NCBI RefSeq assembly: GCF_009766085.1
Contig: NZ_LMUF01000038.1
Location: 1-64,000 of the forward strand
DNA length: 64,000 bases
Source of the DNA: Burkholderia sp. S171
Lineage (GTDB): Bacteria; Pseudomonadota; Gammaproteobacteria; Burkholderiales; Burkholderiaceae
Direction of reading: 5' to 3'
Shown: positions 18,226-26,665 of the stretch, piece after piece
Numbering within the stretch: position 1 is the first letter of the stretch
Layout: every line of letters begins with the position of its first letter
Program-made: the position numbers and the translations under genes
The notes under the pieces: model-generated
What the model saw: the letters and a program-made list of their open reading frames with translations, nothing else
Told to the model about the DNA's origin: nothing
Database searches by the model: none

Positions 18226-19149
18226 TCAGGCAACCGCGCTAATCAGTGCTCCGGAACCGGCGCTAGGCGCGTCGCCATCCTCGACACCCGGACGCACCAA
18301 GCGCGGCTGGGTTTGATCGGTATCGGACGGCCGGAATTCGCGCGAACGGCGCACGAGGAAGTCGACCAGATGATTACGTATCCGATAAAACTGCGGATCG
18401 TGATGAATGGTCTCGCGCCGGCGATTCGCCGGCAGCGTATTCACCACAATCTCCGCGATCTGCGCGCGCGGCCCGTTGCTCATCAGCATGATCTTGCTGG
18501 AGAGCAAAATGGCCTCGTCCACGTCGTGTGTGATCATGAAAACGGTTTGCCGGGTCGCGGCACAGATTCGCAGCAGTTCGTCCTGGATGACGCCGCGCGT
18601 GAGCGCATCGAGCGCACCAAAGGGTTCATCGAGTAAAAGCATTTTGGGTTCAACGGCGAACGCGCGCGCAATACCCACGCGCTGCTTCATGCCGCCGGAC
18701 AATTCCGAGGGTTTTTTCTTCTCCGACCCTTTGAGTCCCACCATATCGATGAACCGCAAGCTGTGCTCCGCGATCTGCGCGCGTGTCCATTTCGGGTGCC
18801 GCGAGCGCACGGCGAACGCAATGTTCGCTTCGACCGTAAGCCAGGGTAGCAGCGCGTGTCCCTGAAACACTACGCCGCGGTCCAGGCTCGGTCCGGAGAT
18901 CTCACGGTTCGCCATGATCACGTGCCCGGTGGACGCTTCTTCAAGGCCCGCAAGCACGTTGAGGATCGTGCTCTTTCCGCACCCTGAGTGCCCGATAACG
19001 CAGACGAATTCGCCTTGCTCAATAGTGAAGCTGACGTTCTCGAAAACGGGCGGGGCGTCGTGCCTATAGCGCTTGGAAAGACCCTCGACGCTAATGAACG
19101 ATGCCGCATTCGTGTGCTGTGCGGACGCGTTGGCCTTATCAATCGACAT
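18226..19149 (-). CDS. ABC transporter ATP-binding protein (nitrate/sulfonate/cyanate type)
   Basis: 307 residues. Walker A is GHSGCGKST, the signature is LSGGMKQRVGIARA, Walker B is MLLLDEPFG, and the switch His is in MITHDVDEA. The first 25 residues precede the usual domain start, and a tail of about 40 residues after the domain (from about 270) is Pro/Arg-rich and unlike the family core. The start overlaps the permease gene by 11 bases, indicating coupled translation. With the permease and binding protein it forms an importer, most likely for cyanate or a related anion given the adjacent cyanase. Confidence 0.93.
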   Translation of the reverse strand: MSIDKANASAQHTNAASFISVEGLSKRYRHDAPPVFENVSFTIEQGEFVCVIGHSGCGKSTILNVLAGLEEASTGHVIMANREISGPSLDRGVVFQGHALLPWLTVEANIAFAVRSRHPKWTRAQIAEHSLRFIDMVGLKGSEKKKPSELSGGMKQRVGIARAFAVEPKMLLLDEPFGALDALTRGVIQDELLRICAATRQTVFMITHDVDEAILLSSKIMLMSNGPRAQIAEIVVNTLPANRRRETIHHDPQFYRIRNHLVDFLVRRSREFRPSDTDQTQPRLVRPGVEDGDAPSAGSGALISAVA

Positions 19150-20035
19150 AGGTCACCTTGCGTTGAAGTTGAGCAAACAGCACGTCGAGGACCATGCCGA
19201 CCAGGCCGATAAGCAGCACCGAAAACAGCACGTTCGACAGCGAAAGGTTATTCCATTCGTTCCAGAGAAAGTACCCGATGCCGGTTCCACCTACGAGCAT
19301 CTCGGCGGCAACGATCACAAGCCACGCGATACCCATCGAAATGCGCATGCCTGTCACGATGGTCGGCGCGGCCGCCGGCAGAATGACGGTGAATGCTCGC
19401 CGCAACGGTGGCACTTCGAGCGTGCGGGCAACATTGAGCCAGTCGCGCCGGACCGCCGCCACGCCGAATACGGTGTTGATCAGCATGGGCCAGACCGAAC
19501 AGATGAAGATCACGAAAACAGCGGACGCCGACGAACTCTTGATGGTGTAGAGCGCGATCGGCATCCATGCGAGAGGCGAAATCGGCTTGAGCACCTGGAT
19601 AAACGGATTGAACGTCATGAATGCAAGTCGCGACATTCCTATGACGAATCCTGATGGCAAGGCGATGAGCAGTGCGAGGGCGTATCCAGATGCGACGCGT
19701 GCAAGCGAGTAACCCATCTGAATCCCAAAGCCTTTGTCGTTGGGGCCGTTATCTCGGAAGGGATGCGCGAGTTGTTTTGCGGCCTCGCTGGCGAACTGCG
19801 CCGGAGATGGAAACCCTGTCACCTTCGCTGGCGTCGGACCCGCGTTATTTGTCTCGGGAGTCTTCCCCATGAGCATGGCGTACTCGACGGCTTCGGCGCT
19901 TGCCCCCGTCTTGCTTCCGGCAGGTGTCGGATCGGGTAACGTCGCGGCTTGCCAGATGCCGATCATCACGATCAGCAACGCGAGCGAGCATAGCGCAGCC
20001 CTTTGCCTGAGCGATGAAGGCGTTGACATGGACAT
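19139..20035 (-). CDS. ABC transporter permease (SsuC/NrtB/CynB family)
   Basis: 298 residues from the ATG at 20035, seven bases after GGAG; in-frame ATGs at 20041 and 20029 are alternatives, and the much longer open frame to 20200 overlaps the previous gene and is not used. Hydrophobic helices include LCSLALLIVMIGIWQAA, YALALLIALPSGFVIGMS and VLFSVLLIGLVGMVLDVLF. The coupling loop between helices carries the conserved EVPPLRRAFTVILPAAAPTIVTGMR pattern in part (EVPPLRRAF). An extended periplasmic segment between helices 1 and 2 (about residues 37-85) is typical of NrtB-type permeases. Confidence 0.92.
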   Translation of the reverse strand: MSMSTPSSLRQRAALCSLALLIVMIGIWQAATLPDPTPAGSKTGASAEAVEYAMLMGKTPETNNAGPTPAKVTGFPSPAQFASEAAKQLAHPFRDNGPNDKGFGIQMGYSLARVASGYALALLIALPSGFVIGMSRLAFMTFNPFIQVLKPISPLAWMPIALYTIKSSSASAVFVIFICSVWPMLINTVFGVAAVRRDWLNVARTLEVPPLRRAFTVILPAAAPTIVTGMRISMGIAWLVIVAAEMLVGGTGIGYFLWNEWNNLSLSNVLFSVLLIGLVGMVLDVLFAQLQRKVTYVD

Positions 20036-20051
20036 GGTCATTCTCCTGCGC

Positions 20052-21431
20052 TCACGCGCGCTTGATGGCAAAGCTGTTGAGATAGTCACCGGGACGACCT
20101 GAGTCGAACGCGCGGCCCATGACCGTGATAGGCCGATCACTGCCAGCGGTCGCCATGGCGGGGACAGGTTCGCCGATCTGGCGCATGGCGTTGCCGGCAT
20201 CGGTCATGAGGAAGACTTTTTCAGCGAGCGCCTGATAGTCCACGTCGCCGTTGATGTAATCCCATCGTTTCATCTGCGTCATCATCCACACCGCCATGGA
20301 GCGCCACGGCAACGGTTCGAAATCGACCCGATCGGGGACGCGCTGCACGTGACCGAGGCCGTCCGCGAAGGTGCCGGTCAGCACTTGGCGCACAACGAGT
20401 TCCGGTTGGTTAAGGTAGGCCGGCGTCGAGATCATCTTTGCCAGCGCGGCGCGATTGGCCGCATCGTGGGCGAAGGCCGCCGCCTTCAGGTTTGCGCGAT
20501 ACAGCGCGGCGAACGTGTTCGGGTTCTGCTGGATAAACCCCTCCGGCACGCTGAATGAACAGCACGGATGACCGGCCCAAATGTCTCGCGAGAGAACATG
20601 GATGAAGCCGACTTCATCGAACACCGCGCGCTGGTTGAACGGGTCCGGTCCAAGGAATCCGTCGATGTTTCCTGCCCGCAGGTTCGCGATCATCTCGGCT
20701 GGCGGCGTCACGCGCAACTGCACGTCCCGATCAGGGTCGATGCCATGCTCCGCTAGGTAGTAGCGCAGCAGGAAGTTGTGCATCGAAAAATCGAAGGGGA
20801 TGGCGAACTTGAAGCCTTTCCAGTTGTGCGGGTTGCGGTTGTCCTTGTGCTTCAGCGCAAGGACGATCGCCTGACCGTTGACGTTCTGGATCGTGGCCAC
20901 GCGAGTGGGTGAGGGCTGCGAACCAATCCCCATCGATATGGCGAGCGGCATGGGCGCGAGCATGTGCGACGCGTCCAGTTCGTGGTTCAGCATCCGGTCT
21001 CGCACGAGCGCCCAGCCGCCGACTTTGCGCAAGGTGACGTTGAGTCCCTGCTCCTTGTAATAGCCGAGCGGTTCCGCGGCAATGAGCGGAGTCGCGCACG
21101 TGATCGGCAAGAATCCTACGTTCAAATCGCGCTTTTCCAGGTTGCCCGTTTTGTCTTGCGCGAACGCTTCCTGTATCGACGCAATCGGCAGCACGCTATA
21201 CACAGCTGCGATCGCCGCGCGCTTGCCGACCGCCCGGATGAAAGCGCGACGGGCGGTATCGCGGGGGAATAAGGCGCGCACGGCAGCCGCTTCCACGAAG
21301 TCGCGCGAGCGTGCATCGGTGTCGATGGCGTTGGCGCCGACATGCTCGGCCTGACTCGAATGCTGTCCGCAAGCGCAGCCGCCTAACGTGGAGTCGCTAT
21401 CGAAAGGACGGTAACGGTTATCACTTTCCAT
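20052..21431 (-). CDS. ABC transporter substrate-binding protein (CmpA/NrtA type)
   Basis: 459 residues from the ATG at 21431, preceded by aGGGAAatcag; the frame is open to 21473. The N-terminus carries a long leader with CACGQH and an RRAFIRAVGKRAAIAA stretch resembling a twin-arginine-type signal. The body matches nitrate/bicarbonate/cyanate binding proteins: LNVGFLPITCATPLIAAEPLGYY, GSQPSPTR, FKFAIPFDFSMHNFLLRYYL, GNIDGFLGPDPFNQRA. It likely delivers an inorganic anion to the permease. The operon context favours cyanate or a cyanate precursor, but nitrate or bicarbonate cannot be excluded. Confidence 0.9.
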   Translation of the reverse strand: MESDNRYRPFDSDSTLGGCACGQHSSQAEHVGANAIDTDARSRDFVEAAAVRALFPRDTARRAFIRAVGKRAAIAAVYSVLPIASIQEAFAQDKTGNLEKRDLNVGFLPITCATPLIAAEPLGYYKEQGLNVTLRKVGGWALVRDRMLNHELDASHMLAPMPLAISMGIGSQPSPTRVATIQNVNGQAIVLALKHKDNRNPHNWKGFKFAIPFDFSMHNFLLRYYLAEHGIDPDRDVQLRVTPPAEMIANLRAGNIDGFLGPDPFNQRAVFDEVGFIHVLSRDIWAGHPCCSFSVPEGFIQQNPNTFAALYRANLKAAAFAHDAANRAALAKMISTPAYLNQPELVVRQVLTGTFADGLGHVQRVPDRVDFEPLPWRSMAVWMMTQMKRWDYINGDVDYQALAEKVFLMTDAGNAMRQIGEPVPAMATAGSDRPITVMGRAFDSGRPGDYLNSFAIKRA

Positions 21432-21469
21432 CTGATTTCCCTGAATGATCCGCGTGGGCAGCGCGACCG

Positions 21470-22813
21470 TCACGCTGCGAGCTCGAGGCTGCGCTGACCG
21501 ACTTTCAGCGAAGCGACGACGACGCCGTCGCGATACTGCGCCATGGAAAGTTGTCGCTCATCTTCGTCGACGACCTGCCACTGAAGATCCCGCGACGGCG
21601 CACCACGCATCACGATGGGCAGCCAACGCGTCTTCACGCGCAGGACGGGAGCTTGATGGCGATAACCCCGGTGAGCGCGCTTGAGCACGGAGTGCGCGAT
21701 GGCTTCCGCTTGCCCTGCTATTGGTTCGATAAACCGGCACGGCGCACCTTGCAGGCTGACGCAATCGCCGAGCGCATAGATATCCTGCGCGCTCGTCTGC
21801 AAGGTTTTCGGATCGACCACGATGCCGTTTTTAAACCGCAATCCGGCTGAATGCGCAAGCCCGGGTTCGGTGGCGAGACCCGTCGCGCACAGTACGAGAT
21901 CGGCATGCAAGGTCTCGCCGTTTGCCATCTGTACGATACGTGCTCCATCACGTTTCTGCGTGACACCCGTGACCATACTGCGCGGCCGATAATGCAAGTT
22001 GGTCCGTGCCCAGCAGTCGAGCAGGCGCGCCGACGCATGCTCGGGCAAGAGGCCCGTCAGTGGCGCGGCGTTCACGTCGAGCATCGTGACGCAATGACCC
22101 GCGCGGGCAAAATCTTCGGCCAGTTCGCAACCGATCAAGCCTGCCCCGATCACGGTAATGCGCTTCGGACCCGATGCAAGCGCGCGCTGCACGCCGCTCC
22201 ACATCGCAAGGTCGTTGATCCGCCAGCACAGGTCCTTCGGCAGCGCGGTGGGCATTGCAGGGCACGCGCCCTGTGCCAGCACCAAATGAGTGTACGTAAG
22301 CGGGCCGGACGTCGTGCGCAACTGGTGCAGCGAGGGCGACAGTCCGACCGCGAAGGTATTGCTCAGCAGGCGCACCTGAAGGCGCGAGGCGGCGGCGGTC
22401 GCGGCCTCGGCGATCATCGACTGGGCGGTCTTATTCTGGCTCAATGCAACCGATAATTCCGGCTTGCGATACCGGTCGCCCTTGCAGGCAGTGACCAGCG
22501 TGATGGGCACGTCGGCATCAAGGGCGCGCAGTGCTTCGGCGACGGCCCAACCCGCCGTACCGCCGCCCACGATCACGACGCCCTTTTCACGCGACACGAC
22601 GGCGGTGCTTTCCACATTCGATACCGCCGCCGGCTCATAAGGCGCGAAATCGCTTTTCTGCACGCCGCACAGCGGGCATTCCCAGTCATCGGGGATATCG
22701 TTGAAGCGCGTGCCGGGCGTAAGGCCGCTGTCGGGGTCACCCGCTTCTTCGTCGTAGATCACTCCGCACGCGCGGCAAATGTATTGCTTCCAGTCGCAGA
22801 CGATGGCATTCAT
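21470..22813 (-). CDS. Rubredoxin fused to FAD-dependent NAD(P)H:rubredoxin reductase
   Basis: 447 residues. The N-terminal 55 residues are a rubredoxin with iron ligands Cys13, Cys16 ([15 protein letters not shown]), Cys46 and Cys49 (DDWECPLCG). Then comes a two-dinucleotide-domain flavoprotein: FAD motif [17 protein letters not shown] (about 78-94), NAD motif [20 protein letters not shown], and the FAD-contact DIYALGDC. It passes electrons from NAD(P)H through FAD to iron, for an oxygenase or for oxygen/peroxide reduction. The start overlaps the flavoenzyme gene by four bases, so it may feed that enzyme. Confidence 0.93.
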   Translation of the reverse strand: MNAIVCDWKQYICRACGVIYDEEAGDPDSGLTPGTRFNDIPDDWECPLCGVQKSDFAPYEPAAVSNVESTAVVSREKGVVIVGGGTAGWAVAEALRALDADVPITLVTACKGDRYRKPELSVALSQNKTAQSMIAEAATAAASRLQVRLLSNTFAVGLSPSLHQLRTTSGPLTYTHLVLAQGACPAMPTALPKDLCWRINDLAMWSGVQRALASGPKRITVIGAGLIGCELAEDFARAGHCVTMLDVNAAPLTGLLPEHASARLLDCWARTNLHYRPRSMVTGVTQKRDGARIVQMANGETLHADLVLCATGLATEPGLAHSAGLRFKNGIVVDPKTLQTSAQDIYALGDCVSLQGAPCRFIEPIAGQAEAIAHSVLKRAHRGYRHQAPVLRVKTRWLPIVMRGAPSRDLQWQVVDEDERQLSMAQYRDGVVVASLKVGQRSLELAA

Positions 22814-23949
22814 GCTGGAAACTCCTCTCGGCTGAGTCGCGCCATTTCAAAACGCAGGTGCTTGAGCGCAGGGGTGACGATCGCCACAAAATGCGATTCG
22901 CGGATGCGCCGTTGGGGGGCGGCGCTCATCAAATAGCCGCGCGCGCCCTGATGCAGCAGCGATGCTTGCGCGGCTCGCAACGCCAAATCAGAGCCCCGAG
23001 CGCGGACATCGAGGACCTCCATCAGATAGTCCTTGCTGCCATCATATGGAGTCCTTGCTAGGCGTTGCGCCTGCTTGACAGCATCGTCGAGTTCGGCTCG
23101 CAGTTCGTCCGGACGATCGCTCAGAAAGCGGTTGACGTGGCCGAGCATCGGCTCGACCTCGAGGCTCGAGTCGATCGCGCCCTGCGTCACGCCGAGCGCC
23201 ATGCCGACTTGCAGCAAGATGAAAGCCGACCGTATCCGCGCAATAAACGGCCGCGCCGGGTCCGCTATGATCTGCTGTTCGCCAACAAAATAATCAGTGA
23301 GCTTCACGCCCCAAGTGCTAGTGCCTTCCATGCCCGAAAACACGGGGCAGGGGCGCAATTCGACGCGCTCGTCGCAATCGAGCATGAACATCACTTCATG
23401 CGACACCGAGCCGTCATGGCGTTGCACGCCCGCTATCGCGCCGCAATATTGCCCTGTTGCAATATGACTGACCCAGGGCAGCGTGCCATTGATTTGGTAG
23501 CCACCGGGAACGCGGGTTGCGCGCAGCATCATCGGCTCGATGCCGGAGAACGCCTTCATAGGATTTGACAGCGCCGTGCCGCCGAACGCGCGGCCTTCGG
23601 CATGCGCCGCGAGCCGTTCGCCGTTCAATGCGGGATTGCCAGATTGCTCGATGTATAACCCGCAGACGTCGTGCGACCACATCAGGAAACCAGTCGCGCC
23701 GCACGCACGGCTCGCCCGTTGCATGGCGGCTAAAGACAAGCCGAAGCGCGCGCCGTGACGGTCCAGATGCACACCAAGCGCGCCTGCTCGCCCGAGCGCT
23801 TCCAGGATGTCGAGCGGATAATGCCCTTCGTCGATACGCACTGCCGCAGCCTTCAGCGGGCCGTTCGAAATGCGTTCCACTTGTTCGATGACAGCGTCGT
23901 CCGTCCAGCGTTCGACGCGCGCGTCGTCGGCAAGCATTGCGCTTTCCAT
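22810..23949 (-). CDS. Acyl-CoA-dehydrogenase-like flavoenzyme, possibly a monooxygenase
   Basis: 379 residues with the acyl-CoA dehydrogenase fold: N-terminal helices to about 120, a beta domain ([42 protein letters not shown]) and a C-terminal helical bundle. The usual C-terminal GGxGY/catalytic Glu pattern is not visible. The protein resembles the desulfurisation-type members (DszC/SfnB group) that use reduced flavin and oxygen more than beta-oxidation enzymes. It is encoded with a rubredoxin reductase, cyanase and a persulfide-dioxygenase-like gene, so oxidation of a sulfur- or nitrogen-containing compound is a plausible role. Family assignment is firm; the reaction is inferred. Confidence 0.8.
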   Translation of the reverse strand: MESAMLADDARVERWTDDAVIEQVERISNGPLKAAAVRIDEGHYPLDILEALGRAGALGVHLDRHGARFGLSLAAMQRASRACGATGFLMWSHDVCGLYIEQSGNPALNGERLAAHAEGRAFGGTALSNPMKAFSGIEPMMLRATRVPGGYQINGTLPWVSHIATGQYCGAIAGVQRHDGSVSHEVMFMLDCDERVELRPCPVFSGMEGTSTWGVKLTDYFVGEQQIIADPARPFIARIRSAFILLQVGMALGVTQGAIDSSLEVEPMLGHVNRFLSDRPDELRAELDDAVKQAQRLARTPYDGSKDYLMEVLDVRARGSDLALRAAQASLLHQGARGYLMSAAPQRRIRESHFVAIVTPALKHLRFEMARLSREEFPA

Positions 23950-24019
23950 GATGATTTCCTTGGAGTGTCGAAGGGCGTTGCGAGGGTGAAGGTGAAAGCC
24001 AACTCGCGGCGCGCGTTGC

Positions 24020-24568
24020 CTAGTCGGCTAGCGTGACCGTCATGGGGATCGGGTTGCGCAACGTGTTGGCGACAGGCGAGTAGAAGTTGGCCTGCCGCAC
24101 GATCTCGTCGAGCACATCGCGCGGGGCATCGCCTTCAATCAGCACGTTCGCGCGGATAGCCTGGAAACCCATTTGACCGGGCTGCATTTCCGCCCCGCCC
24201 GCGCCCCACGCCGCTGGATTCCCAATGTCCGCTTCCAGGGATACTTCAAGCTTCGACAGCTTCACCTGCTTCCATGTGGCGACGGCCGTGATGCCGACGA
24301 CGAGACAACCGCCCAGGCCGGACAACGCGATTTCGCCGGGTGCGGGCGCGGTATCGTCACCAAAAAGATGCGGGGGTTCATCGACCACGACGGGTTCGTG
24401 ACTGCCGACATAGCTTAGTGAGCGGTACTTGCCCTGCATGACGGTGCGGACATTGTTCTTGCCACGCGCGCCCGGATTATTGCGGCCTTTTGCAGCGAAG
24501 GTCATGAGGCCATCGCGATCGATTGGGCTGAGGAAGGCGCTAACGGTGGAGGTTGTGGTTGAGGTCAA
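24020..24568 (-). CDS. OsmC-family protein (first gene of the sigma-54 operon)
   Basis: 182 residues starting at TTG (24568), which is six bases after a strong AGGAG. The OsmC fold is shown by APGEIALSGLGGCLVVGITAVA with the peroxidatic Cys88, and the C-terminal NFYSPVANTLRNPIP. In OsmC/Ohr proteins a second Cys normally lies in this last motif; here it is Ser164, so the two-Cys peroxidase cycle would not work in the usual way. It may be a one-Cys thiol protein or bind sulfur species. It lies 73 bases downstream of the -24/-12 promoter. Confidence 0.85.
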   Translation of the reverse strand: MTSTTTSTVSAFLSPIDRDGLMTFAAKGRNNPGARGKNNVRTVMQGKYRSLSYVGSHEPVVVDEPPHLFGDDTAPAPGEIALSGLGGCLVVGITAVATWKQVKLSKLEVSLEADIGNPAAWGAGGAEMQPGQMGFQAIRANVLIEGDAPRDVLDEIVRQANFYSPVANTLRNPIPMTVTLAD

Positions 24569-24640
24569 GGCTGACTCCTGATGTGAGAGTGTTGCTGACC
24601 GCGCTTAGGCATTGATTCCATGCGGCCGCAAACTCTCTTA

Positions 24641-24656
24641 TGCAACAGGTATGCCA
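24641..24656 (-). promoter_or_regulatory. Sigma-54 (-24/-12) promoter
   Basis: Read on the minus strand the sequence is TGGCATACCTGTTGCA. It matches the sigma-54 consensus TGGCAC-N5-TTGCW at all but one position, with GG and GC exactly ten bases apart. It is oriented towards the OsmC gene and sits between a palindromic activator-type site and that gene. The adjacent regulator carries the sigma-54 contact motif, which supports the call. Confidence 0.85.
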
Positions 24657-24753
24657 GTTTGCTTTTAAACTCTGCCAAAGCTTGTTGGTAAAAGCTTTTG
24701 GCCGGCTACGGACCTCCGAAAAAAGACGCCAAGCCCCTAACATCGAAGCTGCA

Positions 24754-24783
24754 AATGTCGACATTGTTAACAATGTCGACATT
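24754..24783. promoter_or_regulatory. 30-bp perfect palindrome, likely activator (enhancer) site
   Basis: The 30 bases are identical to their reverse complement: two copies of the 12-bp palindrome aatgtcgacatt flank gttaac. The site lies about 110-125 bp upstream of the -24/-12 promoter, the typical place for a sigma-54 activator binding site, and 11 bases after the stop codon of the activator gene. Its nested symmetry fits two adjacent dimers. Confidence 0.75.
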
Positions 24784-24793
24784 ATGTAAGTCG

Positions 24794-26377
24794 CTATGAT
24801 GCAAGCTTTTTCCATCGATAATTAAACTGCCGCGCCGTCATGCCCAGCAGTTGCGCCGCCCGTGATTTGTTGCCGCCGCATTGCTTGAGAGCGTTGTGCA
24901 GGACATCGGCGGAGTGCGAATCCACGCTGCCGTAAGGACGCAATGGCAAATGAGGTGCGGCAGGCATCGATGAAGCCGCAAACTGTTCCTTCTCCATAGC
25001 GTCACTCTCGCGAGGCAAATACCGCTCGATATCCGCGGCCTCCTGTAACGGCTGCTCCGCGAGCAGCACGATCCGCTCGATCAGGTTGGCCAGTTCACGA
25101 ATATTCCCGGGCCACGAATAATCCTGCAGCCTCGCGAGTGCGGCCGCCGTCAGGTTGACGTTTCGCTGATTGACCTGGTTCGCATGACTGATGAAATGAA
25201 GCGCCAACTCCCGTATGTCTTCGCGGCGCTCGGCAAGCGACGGCAGGTTGATCGGAATGACGTTGAGCCGGTAGTACAGGTCTTGGCGGAAAGTGCCGTC
25301 CGCCACGCCGCTCAGCAGGTCACGATGCGTGGCGGCGACAAGCCGAACGTCGACCCGAATTTCCTGTATCCCGCCAAGGCGAGTTAGAGTGCCTTCCTGA
25401 AGCGTGCGCAGCAATTTTGTTTGAAGCGTTAGCGGCATTTCGCCAATTTCATCGAGGAAGATCGTGCCGGCATCGGCCCGCTCGAACCATCCCGCACGCG
25501 CGGTCGCCGCACCGGTGAACGCACCGCGTTCGTACCCGAATAGCTCGGATTCGAACAGGGTTTCGGGGATGGCCGCACAATTGATCTTGATAAACGCTTT
25601 GTCGCGACGCGGACTCGCCAGATGCAACGCGCGCGCGAACAGCTCCTTGCCTGTGCCGGATTCACCCAGCAATAAAACACTCGCCGATGAATCTGAAACG
25701 CGCTCCAGCTCGGAAATCGCGCGCAACAACCTCGGCGAGGTTCCTATGATTCCGTAGCGGGCGCTGCCCGACGCCAGGGCTTGAGCGAGGATGGCGTTGC
25801 GCTGTTCGAGCGCGTGCGTCTTCTCCATCAGGTTAGCTTCGAGTTGCAGCAATTGGCCGATTAGCGTGGCGAGAATGCGCAGGAGCGTGACATCGTCGGC
25901 AAGGGCGCGGGTGCGCGTCCTGATGCGATGACACGCCAGCACGCCGATTGCAAATTGCCCGCCCATGATCGGCAACGCGATAAACGATACCGGTCCCGGC
26001 GGCAGCTTCGAGCGTTCGACTGCCCGGCCAAGAAACCCCGGCTCGGCATCGATGTCCTGCACGATGATTAGGTGCCCGTTGCGCAAAACCTGGCCCGTTA
26101 TGCCTTCGCCCTCGTCATAGCAACCGCACTCGACTTCTTGGGGTGTGAGGCCGTAGGCATGCTTGATTCGGGAGGTTTTGGCGCCTTCGTCGCGCAAGAC
26201 CACCCGGCCGCGATTCAGGCCGAGCAGCTCTGACATCAGGTGGAGCATTTCACGAAGGACGGGGACGGGGGAAAGGTTTTTGCCGACAAGCGCCATGACC
26301 TGTTGCAGCAATAACATCTCCGACTCACGCCAGTTGCTTGAGGTTTCCCCTTCGACTTCGCCAGGTTTGGTGTACAT
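24794..26377 (-). CDS. Sigma-54-dependent transcriptional activator (NifA-type, GAF-AAA-Fis)
   Basis: 527 residues. A GAF domain spans about 20-185 (EGITGQVLRNGHLIIVQDI). The AAA+ domain spans about 205-445 with Walker A GESGTGKE, the sigma-54 contact loop GAFTGA, Walker B IFLDEIGEM and the arginine-finger region DLYYRLNVIPINLP. The C-terminal Fis helix-turn-helix is GGNKSRAAQLLGMTARQFNYRW. It lies immediately upstream of, and reads towards, the OsmC-cyanase operon, whose control region has a matching promoter and palindrome. The GAF domain probably senses a small ligand; which one is unknown. Confidence 0.95.
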   Translation of the reverse strand: MYTKPGEVEGETSSNWRESEMLLLQQVMALVGKNLSPVPVLREMLHLMSELLGLNRGRVVLRDEGAKTSRIKHAYGLTPQEVECGCYDEGEGITGQVLRNGHLIIVQDIDAEPGFLGRAVERSKLPPGPVSFIALPIMGGQFAIGVLACHRIRTRTRALADDVTLLRILATLIGQLLQLEANLMEKTHALEQRNAILAQALASGSARYGIIGTSPRLLRAISELERVSDSSASVLLLGESGTGKELFARALHLASPRRDKAFIKINCAAIPETLFESELFGYERGAFTGAATARAGWFERADAGTIFLDEIGEMPLTLQTKLLRTLQEGTLTRLGGIQEIRVDVRLVAATHRDLLSGVADGTFRQDLYYRLNVIPINLPSLAERREDIRELALHFISHANQVNQRNVNLTAAALARLQDYSWPGNIRELANLIERIVLLAEQPLQEAADIERYLPRESDAMEKEQFAASSMPAAPHLPLRPYGSVDSHSADVLHNALKQCGGNKSRAAQLLGMTARQFNYRWKKLAS

Positions 26378-26665
26378 GAGAGGAGGGAAGCCGATGAGCC
26401 TGACAGAGTTAGCCGGGGCCTGAATTTCCTATCGTGACTGTATGGTAACGCGGCAGACCGGGACGCGTCTTGTCTTTTGACTTTCCAAGGAATGAGCAAC
26501 ATGGTAACAGCCCGACGCTTCGTCGCTTTACTGAATTCACGGACCGCCAGCTTTGAGACGACGGAGCAGCAATTTGATCCAAATGCGGGGTTTAGCGCAG
26601 AGATCGGTGACTTATCATTTGAACTACTTCGTGGCGTGGGGATGTTTCTTTAGTGAGCGTTAGAT

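Noticed and set aside
20036-20200. N-terminal extension of the ABC permease frame
   Set aside because: It overlaps the 3' end of the binding-protein gene in another frame, is not hydrophobic, and a GGAG-preceded ATG lies at 20035.
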